Assembly (NCBI GenBank): GCA_038961845.1
Contig: CP152408.1
Location: 4,774,001 to 4,838,000, forward strand
Direction of reading: 5' to 3'
Source of the DNA: Xylophilus sp. GW821-FHT01B05
GTDB taxonomy: Bacteria; Pseudomonadota; Gammaproteobacteria; Burkholderiales; Burkholderiaceae_C
Length of the DNA stretch: 64,000 nt
A program made the position numbers and the translations under genes. Numbering within the stretch: position 1 is the first letter of the stretch; the number at the start of each line of letters is the position of its first letter. This document shows, piece after piece, positions 26,768 through 36,751 of the stretch. The notes below the pieces were generated by a model, which saw nothing but the letters and a program-made list of their open reading frames with translations, had not been told where the DNA came from and ran no database searches.

Positions 26768-26947
26768 GAGGATCACACTTCAAGTCGGGCCGCAATGGCC
26801 GGGCACAGCGCACCCGTTGGATACAGTGGGCTGCATGGGTGCAGGCGGGCCGCGCTGTCTTGGCGTTGTACTTTGGGGACCGACCAGTACCTGCCAATTT
26901 ATCGAGGAAGCCTGGCGAGGACTAGGTGCTTGAATCCGCAAGAAGCT

Positions 26948-26958
26948 ATGAACTTCAT
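26948..26958. promoter_or_regulatory. ATGAA-C-TTCAT dyad in the cupin/LysR divergent region
   Basis: A perfect 11-bp dyad lies in the 264-bp gap between the divergent cupin and first LysR genes, 74 bp upstream of the LysR start. LysR regulators usually bind dyads in the region they share with their target gene. The rest of the gap shows no ORF of note and no clear sigma-70 promoter to my eye. Confidence 0.35.
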
Positions 26959-27031
26959 TCATGAGTTATTCGGCCACTTCCACGTCGGGTGGCAGAATCG
27001 ATGCGTATCTATGAGCACCGCGCATTGATCG

Positions 27032-27925
27032 ATGGCACGCGACAGCATCAGTAATCTTCTCGCCTTCGTCGCCGTGGCGCGGGAGCGGAGCTTCACGCGG
27101 GCTGCCGCCGAGCTGGGCGTATCGCAGTCCGCGCTGAGCCACACCATCAGCGGGCTCGAGGCGAAGATGGGGGTGCGCCTCCTCACCCGCACCACGCGCA
27201 GCGTGACGCCCACCGAAGCCGGCAAACGCCTGCTGCAAACAGTGGTGCCCAACTTTGAAGAGATTGAGGCGGAGCTTGCAGCCATCAGCGCGCTGCGCGA
27301 CAAGCCCATGGGCACCATCCGCATCACGACGACGGATTTCCTGACGGACGTCATCCTCTGGCCCCGACTATCGCCATTGCTGAAGCAGTATCCAGACATC
27401 AGAATAGAGATCACCAACAGCTACAGGCTGACCGACATCGTGGCAGAGCGCTACGACTTTGGCGTGCGCTCGGGCTCCGACGTAGCCAAGGACATGGTGG
27501 CCGTGCGGATCTATCCAGACTACCGCCGGGTCATCGTCGGCTCGCCCTCGTACTTCAAGACTCACGCCTCGCCCGAGACACCCGAGGATCTGATGGGCCA
27601 CAACTGCATCACGATGCGCCTCGCATCCAGCGGTGGCTTGTACGCGTGGGAATTGAAGAAGGGCCGGCGCGCACTGCAGGTGCGCGTGGGCGGCCAGTTG
27701 ACGTTCAACAACAGCTACCAGATCCTCCATGCGGCCCTGTCAGGCGGCGGGCTAGCCTTCACGCCCGAGCCCCTGGCGCAAGAACATGTGTCCGCCGGGC
27801 GCCTGCACATGGTGCTGGAGGATTGGTACCCCACGTCGCCGGGCTTCTATCTTTACTATCCGAGCCGCCGCCAGCCATCACGCGCGCAGACACTCGTCGT
27901 GGACGCACTCCGGCACCGGGCCTGA
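27032..27925 (+). CDS. LysR-family regulator (tandem copy 1)
   Basis: A 297-residue DNA-binding regulator. Helix-turn-helix at residues 18-45 (RSFTRAAAELGVSQSALSHT), then the effector-binding domain from about 90. It is divergent from the cupin/CMD operon, its likely target. Long stretches are identical with the next gene (ARERSFTRAAA, LGVSQSALSHTI, RLLTRTTRSV, AWELK), showing a tandem duplication. These proteins are of the type that begins MARD...NLLAFVAVARE. Confidence 0.92.
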   Translation: MARDSISNLLAFVAVARERSFTRAAAELGVSQSALSHTISGLEAKMGVRLLTRTTRSVTPTEAGKRLLQTVVPNFEEIEAELAAISALRDKPMGTIRITTTDFLTDVILWPRLSPLLKQYPDIRIEITNSYRLTDIVAERYDFGVRSGSDVAKDMVAVRIYPDYRRVIVGSPSYFKTHASPETPEDLMGHNCITMRLASSGGLYAWELKKGRRALQVRVGGQLTFNNSYQILHAALSGGGLAFTPEPLAQEHVSAGRLHMVLEDWYPTSPGFYLYYPSRRQPSRAQTLVVDALRHRA

Positions 27926-27955
27926 GACGCCGGCGCTCCTGCACATATCTCGTAC

Positions 27956-28849
27956 ATGGCCCGCGACAACATCGGGAATCTTCTCTCCTTCCTCGCGGTG
28001 GCGCGGGAGCGAAGCTTCACGCGGGCTGCGGCCAAGCTCGGCGTCTCGCAGTCTGCGCTGAGCCACACCATCCGCAGGCTTGAGACGGAGATGGGGGTTC
28101 GCCTCCTCACACGCACAACGCGCAGCGTATCGCCCACAGAAGCCGGCGATCGGCTGCTGCAAACGGTGGCGCCGCGACTCGAGGAGATCGACGCCGCGCT
28201 GGCTGCGGTCAGCGAGCTTGGCAATAAGGCGGCAGGCACGATCCGAATCACCACCACCGACTACGCAGCCAACACGGTCCTGTGGCCGCGACTGGCAAAG
28301 CTCATGCCGGACTATCCGGGTCTGAAAGTCGAGATAAATATCGACTACGGCATGACCGACATCGTCGCGGAGCACTACGACATCGGGGTGCGTTGGGGGG
28401 ACCAGGTGGCCAAGGACATGATCGCCGTACGCATCGCCCCGGACCGTCGCATGGTGATCGTTGGGTCGCCTTCGTACGTCTCATCGCGCCCACTTCCCAA
28501 GGTGCCGCAAGACCTGCTACTTCACAACTGCATCACCCTGCGGCTGGCAAGCAGCGGCGCTCTTTACGCATGGGAGCTGAAGAGGGGGCGCCGCGCGCTG
28601 CAGGTTCGCGTGGAAGGGCAGTCCACGTTCAATGGTGTCTACCAGATGCTCAACGCAGCGCTGGCAGGGGACGGCCTTGCCTTCATGCCCGAGGATCTGG
28701 CCGAGCCCCACGTTGCCTCGGGGCACTTGCAGTATGTACTCGAGAGCTGGTTCCCGACCTTCCCTGGGCTGCATGTTTACTACTCCCATCGACGGCAGTC
28801 TTCCCGTGCGCTCGCCCTTGTGATTGACGCGCTGCGGCATCCCCACTGA
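27956..28849 (+). CDS. LysR-family regulator (tandem copy 2)
   Basis: A 297-residue paralogue of the preceding gene, same length and same domain layout. The helix-turn-helix (RSFTRAAAKLGVSQSALSHT) is nearly unchanged, whereas the effector-binding part has diverged more (for example DYAANTVLWPRLAKLMPDYP against DFLTDVILWPRLSPLLKQYP). The two may therefore bind similar operators but answer to different ligands. It starts 30 bp after copy 1, probably in the same transcript, and converges with the PQQ dehydrogenase gene. Confidence 0.92.
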   Translation: MARDNIGNLLSFLAVARERSFTRAAAKLGVSQSALSHTIRRLETEMGVRLLTRTTRSVSPTEAGDRLLQTVAPRLEEIDAALAAVSELGNKAAGTIRITTTDYAANTVLWPRLAKLMPDYPGLKVEINIDYGMTDIVAEHYDIGVRWGDQVAKDMIAVRIAPDRRMVIVGSPSYVSSRPLPKVPQDLLLHNCITLRLASSGALYAWELKRGRRALQVRVEGQSTFNGVYQMLNAALAGDGLAFMPEDLAEPHVASGHLQYVLESWFPTFPGLHVYYSHRRQSSRALALVIDALRHPH

Positions 28850-28865
28850 GGCGAAATCCGGCGCC

Positions 28866-31274
28866 TCAGCGTGGCAACGCGTAGGCCACGATCTTGGTGC
28901 TCAGCCGCGTATTCATACCCGGTCTGCCGCCGGCGGCAATGACCACGAACTGCCGCCCGCTGCCTGAGGACTGGTAGCTCATGGGCGTAGCCATTCCGGC
29001 ACCTGGCAGGCTGGCCTGCCACAGTTGCTCACCCGTCGCGGTGTCGAAGGCCCGGAACATGCTGTCCACGGTGGCGCCGATGAAGACCAGACCGCCCCGC
29101 GTCGTCACCGAGCCGCCACTGCCCGGCACGCCCATCGTGATGGGCAAGCGTGAGCGCAAGCCAAACGGCCCGCTTTGGCGCCCGTCGCCCAGGGGCTTGC
29201 TCCAGATCACCTGCCCCTTCACAAGATCGACTGCCGTCACCAGCCCCCAAGGTGGCGCGCTGCAGGGCATGCCGAGCGGCGACAGGAACGGACCGGCTTG
29301 GGCCGCATACGGCGTGTTCTGCTGCGGATGCTGGCCACTGCCCTGCCCCTTGCTGCCATCGAAGAGGCGAAAGCCCCGCTCGCGCGCCTGTGCGCGTGTG
29401 ATGAGTTCGACACGGCTGGGCAGGCGCATCCAGTTGACCATCATGATGCCGCGGTCAACATCGACGGAGACACTGCCCCAATTGATACCACCGGAATAGC
29501 CAGGATCGAGAATGGTGGGGCGCCCGAGCGTCGCGGGTGTCAGGGTGCCCTCGTAGCGCGACCTCTTGAAGAGGATACGGCACACCATCTGGTCGAGCGG
29601 TGTCAGGCCCCACATGTCGGACTCGCGCAGCATGGGCCCGCGAAACGACGGTAGCTCGACCGAAAACGGTTGCGTCGGCGACAAGCGTTCGCCCTCCGCG
29701 ATCCCGCCCTGGGGAACAGGGAGCTCGCTCACCGCCTTGATCGGTTCACCCGTTACGCGGTCGAGCGCAAACACCTCGCCGCGCTTGGTCGGCTGGATCA
29801 AGGCCGGCCGCACGCCGGTGGGCGTCGGCAGGTCGATCAGGGTCGGCTGCGCGGGCACGTCGTAGTCCCAGATATCGTGGTGCACCGTCTGGAAGCGCCA
29901 GCGCAGTTGCCCAGTCTCGGCGTCCAGGGCGATCACCGAACTGGAGATGTCTTCATCGAACGGCCGGCGCTGTGCACCATAGAAGTCGGGCGTGGCATTG
30001 CCCATGGGCAGGTAGACCAGGCCCAGAGCCTCGTCCGCGCTGATCGGCGCCCAGCTGTTTGGCGTCGCGGGCGTGTAGGTCTGGCCGCTGGGCGATTCGC
30101 CATGGTTTTGCAGGCGGCCAGAGTCGAAGGCCCAGGCCAATCGGCCTGTGACCGCGTCATAGGCGCGGATGACACCGGGCGGCTCGCCCCAGTACTGCCC
30201 GTCCATGATGGCGCCACCAAAGACCACCTTGCCCCGCACGATCTGCGGCGCCGAGCTGACGTAGTGGTAGCCGGACGGCACCTCGCCCAGACCATCGAGC
30301 AGGCGCACGCGGCCGTTGACGCCAAAGCCAGGGCAGGCTTGCCCGGTGGCAGCATCCAGCGCAAACAGCTCGGGCGTCTGGCTGGTGGCGAGGATGCGCT
30401 CGGCGCACATGCCGGTTGCCTCCGGCACGTGGTAGTAGGAAACGCCTCGGCACGGCTTGCCCGAAGGGGGTATCGCCCCCGTCATGCCATAGCGCCAGCG
30501 CTCCCGCCCGGTCTCGGCGTCCAGTGAGATGACGGCGTTGTGCCCATTGCAGACATAGAGGGAATCGCCGACTTTGATCGGCGTCACCTGCAGGCTGTTC
30601 CTGGGTCCGGGCGCCGCTGGGCCCACGTCCGCCTCCCATGCGACTTCGAGTTTCTCGACATTCCCTGGCGTGATCTGGCTCAGCGGGCTGAAGCGTGTGC
30701 CGCCTTGATCGTTGCCGTAGTGAAGCCAATCGCCGCGGGTGACCTCTGACAAGGGCTGTGCAAGCCGCTGCGGAGCGCCGCCCGCTGTGCCGCGCTGCCA
30801 CAACGGATCGACAGGCTGCGCCGACCTGACTGCATGAAGCCCCGCCCCCGCGAACAGCGCGATCAAGAGCCCGCGCCCCAAGGCCGGCCACCCCGCAAGC
30901 CATTGCGGTACGACCACATGGCTGCCGACAACACCCGTCCAGCGGAGCAACAAGGGAAGGCCGAACACGAAAGGCGCCGCAAGGCGAACCACAAGCCCCC
31001 ACACGTCGGAGCCAACCTCGTAGATGCTCCACCCAAGCGTGGCCACCAGCATCGCACCATAGAGCCATGCGCCACGCCGGTCCCCGCGCCAGCCCAGAAT
31101 GCCACTGGCGCTTACCACCAGGCCGGCAATCAGGTAGTAGATCGATCCGCCATAGCCCGTGAGCGCGATACCGCCGAACAGCATGGCGGCACCGACCAGG
31201 ACCAGCAGCAGCGCATGGCATTTCCGCGCCCAACGGATTGATATGCTTTCGCTGACGTTACTTGCTGTGGCCAT
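28866..31274 (-). CDS. Membrane-bound PQQ-dependent dehydrogenase (glucose/quinate/shikimate family)
   Basis: An 802-residue quinoprotein anchored in the inner membrane, oxidising a sugar or polyol in the periplasm and passing electrons to ubiquinone. Five membrane helices (about 15-140) precede an eight-bladed propeller with tryptophan-docking stretches (WLHYGNDQGGTRFSPLSQIT, NGHNAVISLDAETGRERWRY, GLVFIGATVDSMFRAFDTAT). The ATG at 31274 follows GGAGCAAC at good distance. Whether the substrate is glucose, quinate or another polyol cannot be told by eye. No PQQ synthesis genes are present here. Confidence 0.9.
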   Translation of the reverse strand: MATASNVSESISIRWARKCHALLLVLVGAAMLFGGIALTGYGGSIYYLIAGLVVSASGILGWRGDRRGAWLYGAMLVATLGWSIYEVGSDVWGLVVRLAAPFVFGLPLLLRWTGVVGSHVVVPQWLAGWPALGRGLLIALFAGAGLHAVRSAQPVDPLWQRGTAGGAPQRLAQPLSEVTRGDWLHYGNDQGGTRFSPLSQITPGNVEKLEVAWEADVGPAAPGPRNSLQVTPIKVGDSLYVCNGHNAVISLDAETGRERWRYGMTGAIPPSGKPCRGVSYYHVPEATGMCAERILATSQTPELFALDAATGQACPGFGVNGRVRLLDGLGEVPSGYHYVSSAPQIVRGKVVFGGAIMDGQYWGEPPGVIRAYDAVTGRLAWAFDSGRLQNHGESPSGQTYTPATPNSWAPISADEALGLVYLPMGNATPDFYGAQRRPFDEDISSSVIALDAETGQLRWRFQTVHHDIWDYDVPAQPTLIDLPTPTGVRPALIQPTKRGEVFALDRVTGEPIKAVSELPVPQGGIAEGERLSPTQPFSVELPSFRGPMLRESDMWGLTPLDQMVCRILFKRSRYEGTLTPATLGRPTILDPGYSGGINWGSVSVDVDRGIMMVNWMRLPSRVELITRAQARERGFRLFDGSKGQGSGQHPQQNTPYAAQAGPFLSPLGMPCSAPPWGLVTAVDLVKGQVIWSKPLGDGRQSGPFGLRSRLPITMGVPGSGGSVTTRGGLVFIGATVDSMFRAFDTATGEQLWQASLPGAGMATPMSYQSSGSGRQFVVIAAGGRPGMNTRLSTKIVAYALPR

Positions 31275-31509
31275 CAAAAAGTTGCTCCTGCGTTTGCTAT
31301 GCACGCGCAAACTGTAGGTTTAGACCTAGCTGATAACTAGCGGGCTGAATCGGCATAGTGCTATCAATCCCCCTCATGAATTCAGCGCGAGGCGAAGTAG
31401 CCATTCAATGAGCCAGATTCATAGGCCCATGCGATCTATTGGTATTTATCGATAGCTGAAACCGCACTCCAATAGGCAGTGAGAACTAGCTTATGAAGTG
31501 AGTACGTCG

Positions 31510-32271
31510 ATGAATACATCTTTCCATGGCCAGGTTGCATTGGTGACCGGTGCCGGCTCCGGCATGGGCCTGAGCACCGCACAGGCCTTTGCCCAAGCCG
31601 GGGCCGCAGTGGTGCTCGCGGATATCAACGAGGCCGGCGTAATGGCGGCGGCGCAGCAACTGATTGCAGCGGGCCATCAGGCCATTGGCATCCGTTGTGA
31701 TGTGTCGGATGAGGCACAGGCCAAGGCCATGGTCGAGCAAGCCGTTTCCACCTTCGGGCGCCTGGATGCGGCGTTCAACAATGCCGGCATCCAAAGCCCC
31801 GTTGCGGATACCGCCGACGCCAGCGGCGAGGATTTCGATAGGGTGATCGGCGTCAACCTCCGCGGCGTCTGGAACTGCATGAAGTACGAGCTGCTCCAGA
31901 TGCGCAAGCAAGAAGGCGGCGCAATCGTCAATTGCTCTTCGCTTGGCGGGCTCGTGGGCCTGCCCAGCCGCGGGATTTACCACGCATCCAAGCACGGCGT
32001 GATCGGGCTGACCAGGAGCGCCGCTCTCGAATGCGCCGCCAAGGGCATTCGCATCAACGCCATCTGCCCCGGGATCATCGCGACGCCGATGGTCACCAGC
32101 ATGCTGGAGACGCAACCTGAAGCCATGGCAGAGCTCATGAAGGAGCAGCCCATCGGGCGACTCGGGCGGCCCGAAGAGATCGCCTCGGCAGTTCTCTGGC
32201 TCTGCAGCCCCGGTGCAAGTTTCGTGATCGGCCACGCACTCGCCGTCGATGGTGGCTATACCGCACGTTGA
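31510..32271 (+). CDS. Short-chain dehydrogenase/reductase
   Basis: A 253-residue cytosolic SDR oxidoreductase. The cofactor motif TGAGSGMG begins near residue 14, and an Asp-Ile-Asn after the second strand (VVLADINE) suggests NAD(H) preference. NNAG near 90, Ser in NCSSLGG and the catalytic YHASK are present, and the C-terminus has [17 protein letters not shown] at 31498 is an alternative start. It is 26 bp upstream of the efflux gene on the same strand, so probably co-transcribed. The substrate is not evident. Confidence 0.92.
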   Translation: MNTSFHGQVALVTGAGSGMGLSTAQAFAQAGAAVVLADINEAGVMAAAQQLIAAGHQAIGIRCDVSDEAQAKAMVEQAVSTFGRLDAAFNNAGIQSPVADTADASGEDFDRVIGVNLRGVWNCMKYELLQMRKQEGGAIVNCSSLGGLVGLPSRGIYHASKHGVIGLTRSAALECAAKGIRINAICPGIIATPMVTSMLETQPEAMAELMKEQPIGRLGRPEEIASAVLWLCSPGASFVIGHALAVDGGYTAR

Positions 32272-32297
32272 TAGGGGCAGGGACCTTTCCTGTAGTC

Positions 32298-33545
32298 ATG
32301 CCACACGCCACTCGCAGCCCGGACCGTCACGGGCAGGTCAACGATCTGCGCATGCTGATTGTCCTGAGCGCCCTGCTGGCATCGGCGTCCGTCGCAACGG
32401 ACATCTATCTGCCCGCGTTGCCCCTGCTCAGCACGGCGTTCCACGCCGACCCCGCCCACATTCAATGGACGATCTCGGGCTTCCTGCTCGGCTTCAGCCT
32501 CGGTCAGTTGCTCTGGGGTCCTATAGGCGACCGCTTCGGTCGCCGACGGCCCGTTGTGATCGGACTGCTCCTTTTCATCGTGGGCTCCGGCGGATGTGCG
32601 CTTTCTGGTGCGGCCTGGCAACTGACAGGATGGCGCGTGGTGCAAGCCGTTGGAGCATGTGCCGGCCCCGTCCTGGCCCGCGCGATGGTCCACGATGTTC
32701 ACGGCAGAGAGCATTCGGCCCGGGTGCTCTCGACGCTGATGCTTGTCATGGGGATCGCGCCGCTCGTGGGACCCATCCTCGGCGGGCAGATCCTCGTGGT
32801 GGCGTCCTGGCGAGCCATCTTCTGGGTGGTTGCCGGATTCGGCGCCCTAGCCCTTGTCGGTGTGCTCTCGCTGCCGGAGACCATGCCGCCATCGCAACGC
32901 TCTTCACAACGCATTGCCGATGCCATTCGGGGCTACATGCAGCTCGTGCGCAATCCGAGAATCGTCGGCTACGCCCTCTCGGGAGGGCTCTTCTATGGGG
33001 GCATCTTTGCCTACATTGCCGGCACGCCCTTCGCCTATATCGACTACTACCACGTGCCGCCACAGGCCTATGGACTGCTGTTCGGCATCAACATCATCGG
33101 CTTGTCGGCAGCCAACCTGTTGAACGCCCGCATGGTGCAGCGACTCGGCGCCAACCGTCTCCTCAGGGCCGGCACCGGGATGGCTGCCCTGTCCGGCGCA
33201 GCGTTGGGTCTTGACACCAGGTTTGGCTGGATGGGCTTGGTGGGCCTGGCGGTGCCACTACTTCTCTACACGTCCTCGCTTGGCTTCATTGTTGCGAACT
33301 CAGTCGCGGGCGCGCTGGCAGTCTTCCCCACAAGAGCAGGTGCCGCCTCAGCACTGGTGGGCGCCATGCAGTACGGCACAGGCGTGCTTGGTTCGGCCAT
33401 GGTTGGCTGGTTTGCCGACGGTACGCCTGCGACGATGGGCTGGATCGTTGGCGCAGCGGGCGTGGGCAGTTTTCTGATCTCGGTGCTGCTGGTGAAAATC
33501 CCCGCGTCGGGGCTTCAGGGCGAGGGACATGCCCCCGCCACCTAG
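32298..33545 (+). CDS. Bcr/CflA-type multidrug efflux MFS transporter
   Basis: A 415-residue inner-membrane proton-drug antiporter of the 12-helix major facilitator superfamily. Drug/H+ antiporter signatures are [12 protein letters not shown] in helix 1, [17 protein letters not shown] in loop 2-3, and [10 protein letters not shown] with the GPILGG motif near helix 5. The ATG at 32298 is preferred over a TTG at 32268 that overlaps the SDR stop. The last base pairs overlap sdaA: both genes end in a shared CTAG. Confidence 0.9.
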   Translation: MPHATRSPDRHGQVNDLRMLIVLSALLASASVATDIYLPALPLLSTAFHADPAHIQWTISGFLLGFSLGQLLWGPIGDRFGRRRPVVIGLLLFIVGSGGCALSGAAWQLTGWRVVQAVGACAGPVLARAMVHDVHGREHSARVLSTLMLVMGIAPLVGPILGGQILVVASWRAIFWVVAGFGALALVGVLSLPETMPPSQRSSQRIADAIRGYMQLVRNPRIVGYALSGGLFYGGIFAYIAGTPFAYIDYYHVPPQAYGLLFGINIIGLSAANLLNARMVQRLGANRLLRAGTGMAALSGAALGLDTRFGWMGLVGLAVPLLLYTSSLGFIVANSVAGALAVFPTRAGAASALVGAMQYGTGVLGSAMVGWFADGTPATMGWIVGAAGVGSFLISVLLVKIPASGLQGEGHAPAT

Positions 33546-34930
33546 CATTCCACGATATTGACCGCCAGCCCGCCGCGTGATGTTTCCTTGTACTTGGTCA
33601 TCATGTCGGCGCCGGTCTCACGCATGGTCTTGATGACTTTGTCGAGGCTGACATGGTGGGTGCCATCGCCATGCAGCGCCATGCGGGCGGCGTTGATGGC
33701 CTTGACGGAGGCCACGGCATTGCGTTCTATGCATGGGATCTGCACCAGCCCGCCCACAGGATCACAGGTCAAGCCCAGGTGGTGTTCCATGCCGATCTCG
33801 GCGGCGTTCTCCACCTGTTGCGGCGTGCCACCCATGACGGCACACAGCGCCCCCGCCGCCATGGAGCAGGCAACGCCGACCTCGCCTTGGCAGCCCACTT
33901 CGGCGCCGGAGATGGAGGCGTTCTCCTTGTAGAGCATGCCAATGGCCGCAGCGGTCAGAAGGAAGTCGACGATGCCGTCTTCCGAGGCGCCTTCGACAAA
34001 CCGCTCGTAGTAGTGCAACACGGCGGGGATGATGCCTGCGGCGCCGTTGGTGGGCGCGGTCACCACGCGGCCACCGGCTGCGTTTTCTTCGTTGACAGCC
34101 AGCGCGTAGAGGTTGACCCAATCCATCACGATCAATGGGTCCTTGAGCTTGGCACCGGGGTCGTTCAGACTGCGCGCCAGTGCGGCGGCGCGGCGCCTGA
34201 CCTTGAAGCCACCTGGCAGCACACCTTCGGTGCGGCATCCCCTGTCCACGCAAGCCTGCATGACCTGCCAGATGTGCAAGAGCCCGGAGCGGGTCTCTTC
34301 GTCCGGGCGCCAGTGGCGCTCGTTGCGGCGCATGATCTCGGCAATGCTGCAGCCGTGCGCGCTGGTCAGCACCAGCAGGTCTGCGCCGCTGTGAAACGGG
34401 TGCTCCAGCACCCTGCTGTCGGGCGCGATGATCTTCTGCCTCGATCCGTCGTGGGCGACCTCCTCGCTCACGACAAAGCCGCCGCCCACGGAGTAGTAGG
34501 TCTTCTCGCCCACCTGCCTACCCTGCATATCGAAGGCGGAAAAGCGCATGGCATTGGAATGGAAAGGCAAGGCCTGCTTGCGGTGAAAGACCAGGTCCTC
34601 CTGCTCGGTGATGCGCACGCCGTGAACGCCTCCCAGCAGCACACGCTGATGCGTGCGGATGTCCTCAAGAATGCGCGGAATGGCCTCGACATCCACCTTG
34701 TCGGGCTCGTACCCGGCCATGCCGAGCAGCACCGCCTTGTCCGTGCCATGGCCCTTGCCAGTAGCCCCCAGCGAGCCAAACAGCTCGGCGCGCACACGGC
34801 TGGTTCGATGCAGCTCACCGCTCTCGGCAAGCGCGTGCGTGAACATCCGCGCCGCGCGCATGGGGCCGACGGTGTGCGAGCTTGAAGGCCCGATGCCCAC
34901 CTTGAAAAGATCGAAGACGCTGACTGCCAC
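33542..34930 (-). CDS. sdaA: L-serine ammonia-lyase, iron-sulfur type
   Basis: A 462-residue single-chain enzyme that converts L-serine to pyruvate and ammonia using a [4Fe-4S] cluster. The N-terminal domain begins [20 protein letters not shown], and the C-terminal domain has cluster-region cysteines in [18 protein letters not shown] and [14 protein letters not shown]. The start is GTG 34930, preceded by AAGGAAG; no ATG is available. It is divergent from a LysR gene that is its likely regulator. Confidence 0.95.
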   Translation of the reverse strand: MAVSVFDLFKVGIGPSSSHTVGPMRAARMFTHALAESGELHRTSRVRAELFGSLGATGKGHGTDKAVLLGMAGYEPDKVDVEAIPRILEDIRTHQRVLLGGVHGVRITEQEDLVFHRKQALPFHSNAMRFSAFDMQGRQVGEKTYYSVGGGFVVSEEVAHDGSRQKIIAPDSRVLEHPFHSGADLLVLTSAHGCSIAEIMRRNERHWRPDEETRSGLLHIWQVMQACVDRGCRTEGVLPGGFKVRRRAAALARSLNDPGAKLKDPLIVMDWVNLYALAVNEENAAGGRVVTAPTNGAAGIIPAVLHYYERFVEGASEDGIVDFLLTAAAIGMLYKENASISGAEVGCQGEVGVACSMAAGALCAVMGGTPQQVENAAEIGMEHHLGLTCDPVGGLVQIPCIERNAVASVKAINAARMALHGDGTHHVSLDKVIKTMRETGADMMTKYKETSRGGLAVNIVEC

Positions 34931-34974
34931 TGGCTTCCTTGCTTTGAATTGCGCGAATGGTAGGAAGCGAATCT

Positions 34975-35035
34975 CATCAGGTCTACTGATGTTTTTTAAA
35001 GATATACATTAGAAATACCACCGAATCAGATCTGA
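34975..35035. promoter_or_regulatory. Two palindromes in the sdaA/LysR divergent region
   Basis: CATCAG-N5-CTGATG lies at 34975-34991 and the perfect TCAGATCTGA at 35026-35035, both in the 114-bp space shared by sdaA and the LysR gene. Both contain the TCAG/CTGA half-site, so they may be two sites for the same regulator. An AT-rich stretch (34992-35015) between them would suit promoter elements. Confidence 0.5.
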
Positions 35036-35044
35036 CAGATTTCC

Positions 35045-35953
35045 ATGGATCTCACGCGACTGCGCGCCTTGCGCGAACTCTCCAGCCGGCACACCATGGC
35101 CGCCGTGGCCGACGCCATGTCGCTGACGCCCTCGGCCGTCTCGCAACAGATCGCCCAACTGGCCGAGGAAATGGGCGTAGCGCTCACCGAGCGCCACGGG
35201 CGTGGCGTGCGCCTTACGCGTGCAGGGGAAGTGCTGGTGGCACATGTCGAACGCATGCTGGTGGTGCTGGACGAAGCCCGCTCCGACCTTGCGCAGATCA
35301 AGAAGGAAGTTGCCGGGAGGATTCGTGTGGCGGCCTTTCCGTCCGTCGCGGCCGCACTGCTGCCCAAGGCGATTCAGCAGTTGGCCAAAGACTACCCCTT
35401 CCTCGAAGTGGTGCTGGAAGAAATGGAGCCTGCCGACGGCCTGGCAGCGCTGGGCTCATGGCACGCCGATATGGCCTTTGTCGATGACCTGACGATCAGC
35501 CAGGCCGGCAAGGAGAAGACGGTTGAGCAGATCCCCTTGCTGGAAGACGATCTCTACGTGCTGGTCCCGCACAAGCACCGCCTGGCCGACAGGCCATCAG
35601 TAGCTATGGCCGATCTGAAGGACGAGCATTGGGCACTGGATTCGGCATCGAGCTTTTATGCCGAATTTGTCCTGAGCCTGTGCCGCCGCGCCGGTTATGA
35701 GCCCAGCGTGAACGCGGAGTGCCGTGGCTTCGAGATCATCAATGCGATGGTGGCAGCAGGCTGCTCCATCTCCGTCATCCCCGGGCTCAGGCGCTCGCAC
35801 ACGGTGGCCGGCGTGCGCGCCATCAAGCTGCGCCCGGCTGTGCACCGCAGCATCTCGGCGGCCTACCGCCGCGGGGAACGCAATCACCCTGCGATCAAGG
35901 CCTTTGTGGCGCAGTTGCTGGTGACTGCGCGGGAGCTCAAGTGGCGACCCTGA
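35045..35953 (+). CDS. LysR-family regulator, likely of sdaA
   Basis: A 302-residue regulator with helix-turn-helix MAAVADAMSLTPSAVSQQIA near residues 18-38 and a periplasmic-binding-like effector domain. Its divergent position and the two shared-half-site palindromes in the 114-bp gap suggest that it controls sdaA and itself. The effector may be serine or a related amino acid, which is inference. A hairpin follows the gene about 55 bp past the stop. Confidence 0.9.
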   Translation: MDLTRLRALRELSSRHTMAAVADAMSLTPSAVSQQIAQLAEEMGVALTERHGRGVRLTRAGEVLVAHVERMLVVLDEARSDLAQIKKEVAGRIRVAAFPSVAAALLPKAIQQLAKDYPFLEVVLEEMEPADGLAALGSWHADMAFVDDLTISQAGKEKTVEQIPLLEDDLYVLVPHKHRLADRPSVAMADLKDEHWALDSASSFYAEFVLSLCRRAGYEPSVNAECRGFEIINAMVAAGCSISVIPGLRRSHTVAGVRAIKLRPAVHRSISAAYRRGERNHPAIKAFVAQLLVTARELKWRP

Positions 35954-36008
35954 GCCCAACCTCGAATCCGTTCCGGTCTCGCTTCAGATTGGCGATTGCA
36001 GTTCCAGA

Positions 36009-36025
36009 GCTCCGCAAAGCGGAGC
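36009..36025 (+). terminator. Hairpin after LysR gene
   Basis: GCTCCGC-AAA-GCGGAGC is a perfect 7-bp stem with a 3-base loop, located 55 bp downstream of the LysR stop. No T-run follows, so it is at best an unusual intrinsic terminator or an RNA end-stabilising hairpin. The remaining gap (35954-36167) holds nothing else I can identify. Confidence 0.4.
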
Positions 36026-36167
36026 GGCTACGCAGACACGTCAGTGCCGCACCAGATACACGCCAGACAGCAGTTGACGTTCCTGAAGAGACCGCAAAGA
36101 ATGGCGCCCGGCCTCGCCAGACGGCGTAGTGCCGACAATCAATGTTGACATGCAAGAGGAGAACCCC

Positions 36168-36662
36168 ATGAATGTGCGTCGTATGCTTCCTGGCTCGGCA
36201 ACGGCGGTGGTTGTCCTCGCCATCTCGACATCGGCATTTGCGCAAGCGCCCGCAGCGGGTACAGCGGGTACTTGCGTGCCAGCCACCGAACCGCAGATCG
36301 CGGCGCTGTTCGACCGCTGGAACGACTCGCTGCGCACGCTGGATGCAGACAAGGTCGCAGCCAACTACGCGGTCGACGGCGTTCTTCTGCCGACCGTTTC
36401 GAATGCTCCACGCACTACCCCCGCGGAGATCCACGACTACTTCGTCAGGTTCCTGAAGAGCAAGCCGCAAGGCACCATCAACCAGCGCATCATCAAGGTC
36501 GGCTGCAACGTGGCGCAGGACGTCGGCATCTATACCTTCAGGTTCAAGGACGGCAAGAAGGTGAAAGCCCGCTACACCTACGTCTATGAGTGGGTGAACG
36601 GCCAATGGCTGATCGCCCACCACCACTCGTCTGCCATGCCCGAGGTCGTTGCGCGCAAGTAG
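36168..36662 (+). CDS. Exported SgcJ/EcaC-family (NTF2-like) protein
   Basis: A 164-residue secreted protein with a signal peptide (MNVRRMLPGSATAVVVLAIS, cleavage after AFAQA). The mature part has the NTF2-like fold of the SgcJ/EcaC or CaMKII-association-domain family: QIAALFDRWNDSLRTLDADK, VAANYAVDGVLLPTVS, YTYVYEWVNGQWLIAHHHSS. Two cysteines (in GTCVPA and VGCNVA) could pair. Function is unknown. The start follows AGAGGAG at ideal spacing. It lies upstream of terC on the same strand, 89 bp apart. Confidence 0.82.
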   Translation: MNVRRMLPGSATAVVVLAISTSAFAQAPAAGTAGTCVPATEPQIAALFDRWNDSLRTLDADKVAANYAVDGVLLPTVSNAPRTTPAEIHDYFVRFLKSKPQGTINQRIIKVGCNVAQDVGIYTFRFKDGKKVKARYTYVYEWVNGQWLIAHHHSSAMPEVVARK

Positions 36663-36751
36663 GCCGGCGCTTCATGATCCCGCTCATCTGCGGGACCTGC
36701 CTGCACCTTGCCGTCCAAACCGGGGCCTGCTCGGCTCACAGAAAGAATCTC

